Shown: positions 1-8,026 of the stretch, one piece after another
Layout of the letters: each line of letters starts with the position of its first letter
Position numbering within the stretch: the first letter of the stretch is position 1
NCBI GenBank assembly: GCA_009924135.1
Contig: RFSE01000009.1
Location: 1-64,000 of the forward strand
Length of the DNA stretch: 64,000 nucleotides
From: Pseudomonadota bacterium
Lineage (GTDB): Bacteria > Verrucomicrobiota > Verrucomicrobiia > Limisphaerales > SXTU01
Direction of reading: 5' to 3'
Made by a program: the position numbers and the translations under genes
The notes under the pieces: generated by a model
Told to the model about the DNA's origin: nothing
Databases searched by the model: none
The model's input: only the letters and a program-made list of their open reading frames with translations

Positions 1-1
1 C

Positions 2-988
2 CTCCTGCCGTGGTTTGCGTCGTCCCAGTGCCATGCTCACCATGGACGCGCCGCATTGTTCGCGCGTTACAGGAGGAAACGATTTTTAACAGGCTGCTAC
101 GCCTTGTTCGATCTCGGCGAGCATGACGAATATGCCCGGTTATTCCAGCGCGCCTTCCGCCTGCAGCCGGCCATGATGCACCCGTCCCCGACGGACTGGC
201 CGGTTTCGGATGGCACGCGAGCCGCAGAGAACCTATGCGCCCGCGCCCAAGCGCTGGTGGACCGGGGCGTTGCCTACTCCCCGGTCCTGGCCGCACTAGC
301 TATCGGCGAGGCGGTCCTCGGCAATCGCGTGGCGGTGAGACGCCTGATGGACTACGACAGGTTCCTACGCTGCCTGACTGTTCCCGTGCCCGGAGATTTT
401 AGCGGCGAGGACTTTCACGCTGAGCTCGAAGCCGAGATACGCATGGACTTGAAATACCATGACCCTCAGGAAGGTGGGGTGATGCGGAAGTCGTGGCGCA
501 ATGACCACATCCTTGCTTCCGGGCAGCCCGCCAGCTGTGCGCTGGGGAAGGAGATCCACCGACGGGTTGAGCAATACATCGCCGCGCTTCCCTCTGGTAC
601 GGATCATCCGTTCGTGGTCGCCCGTCCCCATGACTATGTGATCGACGGCTGGGCGCTGATCACCAGCGGTCCGGGGCACCTTATCCCGCACATCCATTTG
701 CGGGCCTGGCTGAGCGGCGTTTACTACGTGCGCCGTCCGGAACCAGTGCGCACGTCGGGTGATTCTGGAGGGGCACTAAGACTCGCCGCCCCGGACAATC
801 TGGGGATTCCGCAGCCGGGCGGCTGGCCGGTACAGATGATAGAACCGGCTCCTGGGACTCTGGTGCTCATGCCAGGATACTTCTTCCACTCGACGATCCC
901 AACCCATGTTGATGAAGAAAGGATTTGCGTCGCGTTCAACGTCTATCCCCGCGAATTCGCTCACATGGCCAAGGTGATCTTGGCTTGA
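2..988 (+). CDS. TPR-linked 2OG-Fe(II) oxygenase-like protein, 5' end cut by window
   Basis: The frame is open back to the first base of the window, so the gene begins upstream; the first possible internal start is TTG at 56. The N-terminal part is helical and ends like a tetratricopeptide region (alternating Ala/Leu helices up to about residue 110 from position 56). The C-terminal third resembles the 2OG-Fe(II) oxygenase family 5 fold: HIH followed by SGVYYV, then an Arg/Leu strand, PGTLVLMPGYFFHS with the second metal His, and RICVAFNVYP at the end. Family members are thought to hydroxylate protein or small substrates using iron and 2-oxoglutarate; the substrate here is unknown. The HxD iron motif reads HIH, so activity is uncertain. 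No partner gene is visible on this side. Confidence 0.7.
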   Translation, partial: LLPWFASSQCHAHHGRAALFARYRRKRFLTGCYALFDLGEHDEYARLFQRAFRLQPAMMHPSPTDWPVSDGTRAAENLCARAQALVDRGVAYSPVLAALAIGEAVLGNRVAVRRLMDYDRFLRCLTVPVPGDFSGEDFHAELEAEIRMDLKYHDPQEGGVMRKSWRNDHILASGQPASCALGKEIHRRVEQYIAALPSGTDHPFVVARPHDYVIDGWALITSGPGHLIPHIHLRAWLSGVYYVRRPEPVRTSGDSGGALRLAAPDNLGIPQPGGWPVQMIEPAPGTLVLMPGYFFHSTIPTHVDEERICVAFNVYPREFAHMAKVILA

Positions 989-1137
989 AGACGATCCCAT
1001 AGGGAGGTTCGCAGCTCATCGGCGAGCATGCCGCGCCTCCCCTCAACGACTACCGTATACCTACAAGTACTGGCCGAAAGCCCCAACCCTTTTGGTCGCA
1101 AATCAGCCTGTGCCAGCAGGAGGTGGAACGCGTGTTA

Positions 1138-1478
1138 CGTTGCCGATCAAATCCACCAGGTCATCTTTCCGGTTGTGCGGGAAATCAATGTCGATGTCCG
1201 GCAGCTTGTTCGACGCCATCCGGTCCTAGTTGAGGAACCGTCGGAAGTAGAGATCGAACCGGATGGGCACACGTCGCTGATGCCGAGGCAGTAGCACACG
1301 AGCGAGTCAGCCGCACTGCCCCGGGTGTTCCATTCAATGCCTTTTCGACGGCACTCCTGCAGGATGTCCCAGACCACTAGGAAGTAATCCTCGGAGCCCA
1401 CGTCCGCGATGATGCCCAGTTTCTCATCGACTTGGCGCTGTATCACGGTGTGCTTCAGCGGGTAGCGTCGCCGCCGGA
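1138..1478 (-). pseudogene. relic of a DNA polymerase III alpha (DnaE-type) gene
   Basis: Read on the minus strand, one frame gives DEKLGIIADVGSEDYFLVVW, then RGSAADSLVCYCLGISDV, which is the DnaE palm region. After that a frameshift is needed: the next frame continues with IRFDLYFRRFLN, an in-frame TAG, then DRMASNKLPDIDIDFPHNRK near 1150-1190. PDIDIDF carries the catalytic aspartates of the family. Only about 110 residues of a protein of roughly 1000 remain. It ends near 1138 with no match beyond. The combination of a frameshift, a stop codon and loss of both ends makes this a dead fragment. It could derive from dnaE, dnaE2 or a mobile-element polymerase; the piece is too short to decide. 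Confidence 0.75.
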
Positions 1479-1881
1479 GATGCGGGCACACCCAGACGTT
1501 CTGAACCTCCGTTACAACGTCTACGCGGCGGCGAAGAAGTGGGAGATGGCTTTGGAAATCGCCGGCTTTCTCTATGAACAGCTCCCGGCGGAATCCTTTG
1601 GCGGGAATCAAAAGGCGATTGCCCTGCATAAGCTCGGGCGCACCAAGGAAGCCAAGGATCTCGCCCTTGGTCTGGTGTCACGATTTCCTGAGCAATGGGA
1701 TCTGCCCTACAACCTCGCTTGCTACTACGCCCAACTTGGCGAGTTGACGGAAGCGGAACATTGGTTCAAAGCCGCCATGGCGCTGAACGAGGACGACGCC
1801 AAACGAGCGGGCATTGAAGGCCCGGATCTTGTACCGCTTTGGGAGGGAATGAAGAAAACGACCTGGAAGCGGAGCGGGTAG
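1432..1881 (+). CDS. TPR-repeat protein, probably truncated at the 5' end
   Basis: The protein has about 149 residues and at least two clear TPR units: a helix pair around residues 20-50, a second around 58-85, and a third with PYNLACYYAQLGELTEAEHW around 93-118. The end, near DDPDL-like GPDLVPLW, is typical of short TPR proteins common in Verrucomicrobiota that run straight from AHPDVL to a LW tail. Recognisable similarity begins only at AHPDVLNLRYNVY (about position 1480). The 48 bases before it overlap, on the other strand, a dnaE relic, so the original 5' end was probably replaced there and the TTG start at 1432 may be accidental. Role unknown; TPR proteins bind other proteins. Confidence 0.5.
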   Translation: MALYHGVLQRVASPPEMRAHPDVLNLRYNVYAAAKKWEMALEIAGFLYEQLPAESFGGNQKAIALHKLGRTKEAKDLALGLVSRFPEQWDLPYNLACYYAQLGELTEAEHWFKAAMALNEDDAKRAGIEGPDLVPLWEGMKKTTWKRSG

Positions 1882-2539
1882 CCTGCTGTCCACCTTGAGT
1901 TCTACTCTTAATCGCTAACCCAGGCCACCATTGCGCCCATCGTCTCCAGCGCATTTCCCTCCAGCCGGCTGTTGACGCAGATGACCGCTTTTTCGCCCCA
2001 CAGCCTCGCCTTTGCCGCAGCGACCAGCTTCTGGCGAACCCACCTACTCGCTTCCGCGACCGAGCCTCCCGCACTTCCTCGCCAGGATTCGATTTAAGCC
2101 CTCGCTGCTGCAACGATTCCCGCGTTTCGGGCAGTCCAAAACGGCCTCTTTCGGTCAACTTTCAACACCCCTGACCATCGATGACACCAATGAACGCTTG
2201 GATCATCAAAACCGGCCAAAAACGAGCCCTGCCACGAGCCGATCGAGGAACCCAAACGCCTTAAATCGAATCGTAGCGCGTCGTCGGGAAGAGGCGGATT
2301 TTGCGACTTCCGCGACTGAGTTCCGTCACGATCTTTTTGGGGGGAAGTGCACCTGGAAGTGAACCGAGGCGTTTGAGTCCGAACCAGAAATCGTGGTCGA
2401 GCAGAGTTCCACGAGACTGAGCTTGAGCGAAATTCTGACACCGGTGAACAGGCGAAAACAGGGGTGACAGAGGTGAGTGCGTTGTAACTGGCTGTTGTAA
2501 GTTGCGGCTCTGTTTCTCGTAAGCCCTTGATAATAAGGA
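1882..2539. other. gene-poor stretch of about 660 bases
   Basis: No intact gene is supported here. On the minus strand a frame ending with TAA at 1908-1910 reads protein-like at its end (KAVICVNSRLEGNALETMG then AMVAWVSD, roughly 1911-2000) and may be the 3' remnant of a lost gene, but I do not recognise the family and see no start. The rest, 2160-2539, shows no coding signal, no clear repeat and only the upstream flank of the neighbouring tRNA gene. Together with the adjoining dnaE relic this suggests a decayed region. Confidence 0.35.
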
Positions 2540-2616
2540 TGGTCGGGACGGTGAGATTTGAACTCACGACCTTCTGAACCCCATTCAGACGCGCTACCAA
2601 GCTACGCTACGTCCCG
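2540..2616 (-). tRNA. tRNA-Pro, anticodon GGG
   Basis: The minus strand folds into a full cloverleaf. The acceptor stem CGGGACG pairs perfectly with CGTCCCG, followed by discriminator A and an encoded CCA (2540-2542). The D arm contains AGCTTGGTAGC, the T arm is GTGAG-TTCAAAT-CTCAC. The anticodon stem TCTGA/TCAGA encloses the loop ATGGGGT, giving anticodon GGG. A C1-G72 first pair is the usual proline identity feature. It stands alone between a gene-poor stretch and glpD. Confidence 0.95.
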
Positions 2617-2730
2617 AACCATCGTGCCCGGCCGCAAGCGACAGGGCTCGGCCATACTAGGTGCTTGCAGTCTCGATTCAACCCCTTTTTCTGAGATGCT
2701 TGCGCGCGGCCCCGGGTTTACCCTCCAGCC

Positions 2731-4260
2731 GTGAACCGCAGCCACGCCCTCGCCGCCCTGCAGGAAGGGCCATTTCGCTGGGATTTACTGGTCATCGGCG
2801 GGGGAGCGACGGGGCTCGGTGTGGCCGTGGACGCGGCGGCTCGCGGTTTGAAAACGGCGTTGGTCGAACAAAGCGATTTCGCGAAAGGGACTTCGAGTCG
2901 CAGCACCAAGCTCATCCACGGCGGCTTCCGCTACTTGAAGCAGGGGAACCTCGCCCTCGTGCGCGAGTCGTTGCGCGAACGCGGTCTGCTGCTGCGCAAT
3001 GCGCCGCACCTCGTCCACCCGCTGGACTTCGTGGTGCCCTGTTACCATTGGTGGGAAGCGCCCTATTACGGTATCGGACTGAAGCTATACGATTGGTTCG
3101 CGGGGGAACTGGGGCTGGTGCCGTCCGGCTACCTGTCGCGGACCGATGCCGTGGCAGCCCTGCCGAATGTGAACCCGGCCGGCCTGCGCGGCGGGATCCG
3201 CTATCAGGACGGGCAGTTCGATGATGCGCGGCTCGCCCTGGCACTCGCGCAAACCGCGACGAACCTCGGTGCGACCGTCGTCAATTACGTGCGGCTCGTG
3301 GCGTTGCTGAAGCAAGACGGTCGTGCATGCGGCGCGCGGGTGTGCGACGTCGAGTCTGGCCGGGAGTTTGATCTCCACGCCCGCGTGGTCATCAATGCCG
3401 CCGGCCCGTTCACCGATGCCGTACGCCGCATGGATGATGCCACGGCTCCGCCGATCATCGCGGCGAGCCAAGGGGTGCATATCGTGCTGCCGCGCGAATT
3501 CCTCGGCGGCCACACCGCGCTCATGGTGCCTCGGACGGAGGATGGCCGCGTGTTGTTCGTAATCCCGTGGCAGGACCGTGTGCTCGTCGGCACCACGGAC
3601 ACGCCGGTCGCGGAGACGCCGCTGGAGCCGCGTGCGCTCGCGACCGAAATCACCTTCCTCCTCGAACACGCCGCACAGTATCTCGCAAAGGCGCCCACCA
3701 AGAGCGACATCCTCAGCGTCACTGCGGGGTTGCGTCCCTTGGTGAAGCTGCCCGGCGCGAATTCCACCGCTGCCTTGCCGCGTGACCACGTCGTGCTCGT
3801 TTCCCCGGGCGGCCTCGTCACCATCACCGGCGGCAAGTGGACGACCTACCGCAAGATGGCTGCCGATGCCGTGGACCGGGCGATGGTAATCGCCGGTCTG
3901 CCGGAAAAGCCCTGTGCTACGGAGGCACTGCGCCTCGCTGGACCGAGTCAGCCCAGCGGCGAAGCCGGCGGGAGCCCGCTGTCCGTTCCAAGCGGTAGTT
4001 CAGCCGCGCCCCATCGCCTTCACCCTGGCTTGTCCGTGACGGCGGACGACGTGTTGCACGCGGCCCGCCACGAGATGGCGCGCACCGTCGAGGACGTGCT
4101 GGCCCGCCGCTCACGCTGCCTGCTGCTCGACGCCCGCGCCGCGCGGGCAGCCGCACCCGCCGTGGCGGCGTTGTTGTCTCAGGAGCTCGGTCGCGACCCG
4201 GTCTGGGAGGCGGAGCAGATAACGCGCTTCAACGAACTGGCCAACAACCACATCCCGTAG
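2731..4260 (+). CDS. glpD: FAD-dependent glycerol-3-phosphate dehydrogenase
   Basis: This flavoenzyme oxidises sn-glycerol 3-phosphate to dihydroxyacetone phosphate at the inner membrane and passes electrons to quinone. The 509-residue length is normal. Residues 17-40 form the FAD Rossmann motif (LLVIGGGATGLGVAVDAAAR), followed by the family block SSRSTKLIHGGFRYLKQG around 52-70, and INAAGPFTD and GTTDTP blocks further on; the C-terminal 120 residues match the helical DAO_C region. The start is GTG at 2731; no better upstream start is seen. It stands alone, with an SGNH hydrolase gene convergent to it. Glycerol phosphate from phospholipid breakdown could feed it, which fits the lipid operon nearby, but that link is inference. 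Confidence 0.95.
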   Translation: MNRSHALAALQEGPFRWDLLVIGGGATGLGVAVDAAARGLKTALVEQSDFAKGTSSRSTKLIHGGFRYLKQGNLALVRESLRERGLLLRNAPHLVHPLDFVVPCYHWWEAPYYGIGLKLYDWFAGELGLVPSGYLSRTDAVAALPNVNPAGLRGGIRYQDGQFDDARLALALAQTATNLGATVVNYVRLVALLKQDGRACGARVCDVESGREFDLHARVVINAAGPFTDAVRRMDDATAPPIIAASQGVHIVLPREFLGGHTALMVPRTEDGRVLFVIPWQDRVLVGTTDTPVAETPLEPRALATEITFLLEHAAQYLAKAPTKSDILSVTAGLRPLVKLPGANSTAALPRDHVVLVSPGGLVTITGGKWTTYRKMAADAVDRAMVIAGLPEKPCATEALRLAGPSQPSGEAGGSPLSVPSGSSAAPHRLHPGLSVTADDVLHAARHEMARTVEDVLARRSRCLLLDARAARAAAPAVAALLSQELGRDPVWEAEQITRFNELANNHIP

Positions 4261-4280
4261 TCGCAACCTTCAGGTTGCGA
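4261..4280. terminator. short hairpin directly after glpD
   Basis: TCGCAACC and GGTTGCGA form a perfect 8-bp stem around TTCA, starting at the base after the glpD stop codon and lying between convergent genes. There is no T-run, so it may be a weak terminator or simply a transcript-end stabiliser. Confidence 0.35.
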
Positions 4281-4347
4281 AACACACAACCGCTACATAC
4301 TTAGCGTTGACCGATTGACCACCGCAACGGCGGAACAATCGCGCGCG

Positions 4348-5646
4348 TCATTCGGCCGTGATCTGAATCGTGTGGGTGACCGGCGCGAAGGAAGTTTTGA
4401 TCGCCTCGGCCAGTGGCGCGCGCTCGGCTTCGGTGCGCTTCGCAACCGCTTCCATGTCAGCCTTGGCGTCGGCGCTGCGGAACTCCTTTTGAATCTGCTT
4501 CTGCTCGAACGCCTGCTTGGTTTTGACGGCCCGCTCGACTTTCCCGAACGCGTCCGAAAACGGATTCACCGCGAAGTCGTCGGCCAAATTCACGCCGCTC
4601 GTGAGCTGCGCTGCGGTGTAACTTTTCGACTCCGCGCCCCACGTCACCTTGTAGCTTTTTGCGCGCGCATTTTTGGCGATGAGCGTGAGCCGGTTCAGGT
4701 CTTTGTTAAAGGGAGCCAGCGCCATGCCGCAGCGCGCGCTGTTCTGACTGTCCAGCGGGCCGGTCGCGCAAAACGGAAAGCGTGAGCTTTTTACCGTCAC
4801 TTCGCCGGCTTTTGACGAGACGATCTCGTGGCCGTGTGAAGCCGTGGCCTGGCCGCCTGAGAGATCGACGGTGAACGTCCCGAGGTCCCCATCCAGTCCC
4901 ATTGCTTTCAGAAACGCGTGGGCCATCAGCAAGTGCCCCGCCCCTCCCGGATGCACGCCATCGGTGCCCGCGATGTCGAACGCCGCACCGAATTTTTTCT
5001 TCGCCACGAATTGCACGTTGAGCATCGGCCAGAACACGTCGGCAAACGGGAGGTGCTCCATCCGCGCGATGTCGATGTCGATGTTCCGCAGCTCGCACAG
5101 GTTCAGGTTCAAGTCCTCGACCGTCCCCTTCGCGGTCTTCACCCATGAGGGCATTTTGCCGACTATGCCCGCCGAGCCGACCACCACACGCACGCCGGCC
5201 TGCTGGAACTCCTTCACCACGGCGAGGGTGTTCGCGCGGTAGTCGTTGCCGATCCGCTCCTCGTAGGGTTTGTATTCGTGATCGTTCATCCCGTAGCAGG
5301 TCGTAGCAATGGTCGGGGAAAACCGGAGGCAGTCGTTCTTCATCCGTTTGAGAAACCCGCCCATGCGTTCGCCGCTCCAGCCGTATTGCCGCGCGGTGAT
5401 CTCCAGCTCCGGCACACACACGGTGAGATAGGTCTCCATCATCACCGAATAGATCTGCTGCTGCGTGATCGAGTCGCCGCAGATGGCCAGCCGGTCGCCC
5501 TTTTTCAAAATGAGCGCGCGGGTCGCCGGCGCCTCGACCGGCTGGAACTTTTCGAAAAACGGATCGGCCGGTTTGGTTTCCAGAGTCGCGGCGACGGCGC
5601 GGACGGCGAGCACGACGGCGACGACAAAGGCAGTGAAGAATTTCAT
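4348..5646 (-). CDS. exported SGNH/GDSL-family hydrolase
   Basis: A 432-residue protein with a signal peptide (MKFFTAFVVAVVLAVRAVAA, cleavage after residue 20). SGNH blocks are all visible: GDSIT with the nucleophile Ser59, a conserved Gly in block II (YGWSGER), Asn in YGMNDHE (block III), and DGVHPGGAGH with the Asp/His pair near residue 230. These enzymes hydrolyse esters, often acetyl groups on polysaccharides; the substrate here is unknown. After the hydrolase core there is a beta-rich part (about 265-360) and a Lys/Glu/Ala-rich helical tail to the end, similar to many Planctomycetes/Verrucomicrobia GDSL proteins. Transcribed towards glpD, apparently alone. Confidence 0.88.
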   Translation of the reverse strand: MKFFTAFVVAVVLAVRAVAATLETKPADPFFEKFQPVEAPATRALILKKGDRLAICGDSITQQQIYSVMMETYLTVCVPELEITARQYGWSGERMGGFLKRMKNDCLRFSPTIATTCYGMNDHEYKPYEERIGNDYRANTLAVVKEFQQAGVRVVVGSAGIVGKMPSWVKTAKGTVEDLNLNLCELRNIDIDIARMEHLPFADVFWPMLNVQFVAKKKFGAAFDIAGTDGVHPGGAGHLLMAHAFLKAMGLDGDLGTFTVDLSGGQATASHGHEIVSSKAGEVTVKSSRFPFCATGPLDSQNSARCGMALAPFNKDLNRLTLIAKNARAKSYKVTWGAESKSYTAAQLTSGVNLADDFAVNPFSDAFGKVERAVKTKQAFEQKQIQKEFRSADAKADMEAVAKRTEAERAPLAEAIKTSFAPVTHTIQITAE

Positions 5647-5748
5647 GAGCGAGCACTGTTCAACCCGCGCCCCCGCCGGTCAAGCGCGCAGGCAATGCGC
5701 AGAGGCGCATCTTGCCACTGCTCCACCGGAAGCGGTGCAGGTGGAGAT

Positions 5749-5848
5749 GGCCCGCGAATCAAGCGAATCAGGCAAATCACCGAGCTGACTCCCAGACTTC
5801 CCCGCGAAGCGGTTTCTCATTCGCGTCCATTCGCATCATTCGCGGGCC
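5749..5848. repeat. inverted-repeat element (GGCCCGCGAAT family)
   Basis: GGCCCGCGAATCAAGCGAAT at 5749-5768 reappears inverted at 5829-5848 as ATTCGCATCATTCGCGGGCC, with two mismatches over 20 bases. The spacer is about 60 bp. It is the only structure seen in the 380-base gap 5647-6028, which otherwise holds no gene. It is one of several small palindromic elements in this window and looks like a non-autonomous element. Confidence 0.6.
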
Positions 5849-6028
5849 AATCTTCGGTTGGCTGGAGACCCGCGCTCTACGGGGCCAGCCAAGTCCGGGG
5901 CAGTGTCGAGATGCGCCCATGTCCCAGGGAAAAACGTGCACCTCAGGTTCAACCCCATGCGATGCCACAGGATACAATCGCACAACCGCTCCACGCGCAG
6001 GCTGAAGCGTGCGACTACAAAATGAGAA

Positions 6029-6063
6029 ACCCGGCCGCAGGGGGACAGAGAATGCGACCGGGT
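6029..6063 (-). terminator. terminator of the lipid-degradation operon
   Basis: Read on the minus strand downstream of the acyl-CoA dehydrogenase gene: an 11-bp stem, ACCCGGTCGCA with TGCGGCCGGGT (one T-G wobble), loop of 13 bases, followed by TTCTCATTTTG. This is placed 28 bases after the last stop codon of the operon. Confidence 0.6.
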
Positions 6064-6091
6064 GCCGGGCTAGCCGCTCGGCTAGGCTCGC

Positions 6092-8026
6092 TCACGACTT
6101 GTGGGCGACAATTCCGTCTTCGAGCCAGTCGAGCCGGCCCGCGAGCACGCTCTGCGCAAGCTTGTAGCCCGCGCGATCGGCGTTGTGATGGAGGCCGGCA
6201 AAGTGCCGCGCGATGCGCAGGCGGGATTGCTGGCAGAAACAGTCCACGAGCTGGAGCAGCGATTCCTTTTCTTCGAGGCTCTTCGCCGCTTTCAACTTTG
6301 CCTCAGCGCGGGCGCACGTCGCCGTGAGCGCGAAGACTTCGGTGCCGATGTCCACGAAGCGGCCGAGCAGGACCTGCTGCTTCTCGAGCTTCGGACCGTT
6401 CAACGCCATGGCGTGGAAGAGGGAGCGCGCCAGCTTTCGCGCGGTGCGGCGGGCGAACTTGAGGTGCTTCGCCAGCGGCGCGCGGGCGGCCACGGAGCCG
6501 AAGGACGGCAGCCATTGGCGCGGATACCAGCCGGCGTAAAAGAGTCCTGCTTTCATGGCGGCCCCGGCGCGCACGCCCAGGGGCAGTTGCGAATTAAGCA
6601 CCGCGCCTGCCACTTTCAAATGCGGGTCCAGCGCTTCCCGCGCGATGAAGAGCCGCATGATCTCACTGCTGCCTTCGAAGATCGTGTTGATGCGGCAGTC
6701 GCGCAGGAAGCGCTCGACGGCGATCGGTTCCTCGCCGCGTTCCTTGAGCGACTGCGCGGTCTCGTAGCCGCGGCCGCCGCGAATTTGCATCGTGTCATCC
6801 ACGATCTCCCACGCCCGCTCGCTGCCCCAGAGCTTGCACATGGCGGCTTCGAGGCGGATGTCGGCCTTCTTGTCCTTGTCCACGAGGCTCGCGGTGTAGA
6901 GCGTCATCGCCTCCATGGCAAAGATGTTCGCGGCCATGCGCCCGAGCTTGTCGGCGATGGCGGCGTGCTTGCCAATGGGCGCACCCCACTGCACGCGTTC
7001 GGCGGACCACTTGCGGCTGACCTCCAGGCAGCGTTTCGCCAGGCCCGTGCAGGCGGCGGGCAGCGTGAGGCGGCCGGTGTTCAGCGTGGAGAGGGCGACC
7101 TTCAAGCCCTTGCCTTCGCCGAGAATGATGTTCGCGCGCGGCACCTTCACGTCATGGAAGCGGACCACTCCGTTGTAGAGCGCCCGCAAACCCATGAACC
7201 GGCAGCGGTGTGCGATCTCGATGCCCGGCGTGTCCATGTCCACGATGAAAGCCGTGACCTGCTTGCGTTCCTTGCCCTTGACGAGTTTCGGCGGCGTCTG
7301 CGCCATGACGACGAGCACACCGGCCTTCAATCCGTTCGTGCACCAGAGTTTCTCGCCATTGATGACGAAGTGTTCGCCGTCGGGCGTGGGATCGGCGCGG
7401 GTCTGGAGCGTCGCGGGATCGGAGCCAACACCGGGCTCGGTGAGAGCGAAGGCGGAAATCTCACCCTGCGCACAGCGGGGCAGCCATTTTTTCTTCTGCT
7501 CGTCCGTGCCGAAGAGAATGAGCGGCTGCGGCACGCCGATGCTCTGATGGGCAGAAACGAGCGCGGCGAGATTGCCACAATAACTGCCAAGCAATACGGC
7601 GGCGCGGCAGTAGTTGGTTTGGGACAATCCGAGCCCGCCCAGCTGGGGCGAAATCTTGATGCCAAACGCACCGAGCTTCGCGAGACCTTCGATGACTTCG
7701 TCGGGAATCTCGCCGGTGCGGTCGGTCTCATCCGGGTCCACATTCGCGCGCAGGAACGCTTCGAGCCGCGCGAGAAAGGCATCGCCCTGGTCGCGGTCTT
7801 CGTGAGACTGCGCGGGATAGGGCAGCAGGCGGTCCAGTTCGTAGCGGCCCATGAACAGGTTCGCGGCGAAGCTGCCGTGTTCGGACGCGGCGTCGCGGGC
7901 GGACTCGGTCATTTCCAGCGCGGCCCGCTGGCCGGCGTTCATCTTTGAGGTGTCGATCACCTGAGCGGCGTCATCAGCAGGAGGCGTGGGGCGTGGTTCC
8001 ATGGTGGGAGGTGCGAGCGTTTTCAT
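6092..8026 (-). CDS. acyl-CoA dehydrogenase (long-chain/VLCAD-like)
   Basis: This FAD enzyme introduces the trans-2 double bond in acyl-CoA, the first step of beta-oxidation. At 644 residues it is longer than the 380-residue family minimum and matches the large VLCAD/ACAD9-like group, which has an extra C-terminal helical domain. Visible: ALTEPGVGSDPATLQTRA (FAD/substrate lid), LWCTNG and NGEKLWCTN region, QIRGGRGYE, and NTIFEGSSEIMRLFIA carrying the expected catalytic Glu near residue 450. A good ribosome site, AAAGGAG, stands before the ATG. The start codon overlaps the end of the hydratase/dehydrogenase gene by 4 bases, so translation is probably coupled. Last gene of the operon. Confidence 0.93.
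   Translation of the reverse strand: MKTLAPPTMEPRPTPPADDAAQVIDTSKMNAGQRAALEMTESARDAASEHGSFAANLFMGRYELDRLLPYPAQSHEDRDQGDAFLARLEAFLRANVDPDETDRTGEIPDEVIEGLAKLGAFGIKISPQLGGLGLSQTNYCRAAVLLGSYCGNLAALVSAHQSIGVPQPLILFGTDEQKKKWLPRCAQGEISAFALTEPGVGSDPATLQTRADPTPDGEHFVINGEKLWCTNGLKAGVLVVMAQTPPKLVKGKERKQVTAFIVDMDTPGIEIAHRCRFMGLRALYNGVVRFHDVKVPRANIILGEGKGLKVALSTLNTGRLTLPAACTGLAKRCLEVSRKWSAERVQWGAPIGKHAAIADKLGRMAANIFAMEAMTLYTASLVDKDKKADIRLEAAMCKLWGSERAWEIVDDTMQIRGGRGYETAQSLKERGEEPIAVERFLRDCRINTIFEGSSEIMRLFIAREALDPHLKVAGAVLNSQLPLGVRAGAAMKAGLFYAGWYPRQWLPSFGSVAARAPLAKHLKFARRTARKLARSLFHAMALNGPKLEKQQVLLGRFVDIGTEVFALTATCARAEAKLKAAKSLEEKESLLQLVDCFCQQSRLRIARHFAGLHHNADRAGYKLAQSVLAGRLDWLEDGIVAHKS

Noticed and set aside
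1028-1294. 88-codon plus-strand frame over the dnaE relic
   Set aside because: No protein-like pattern, and the minus strand holds recognisable polymerase motifs.
2094-2600. Minus-strand 168-codon frame over the tRNA gene
   Set aside because: Its start (NGVQKVVSSNLTVPT) is the well-known false translation of a tRNA and its flank.
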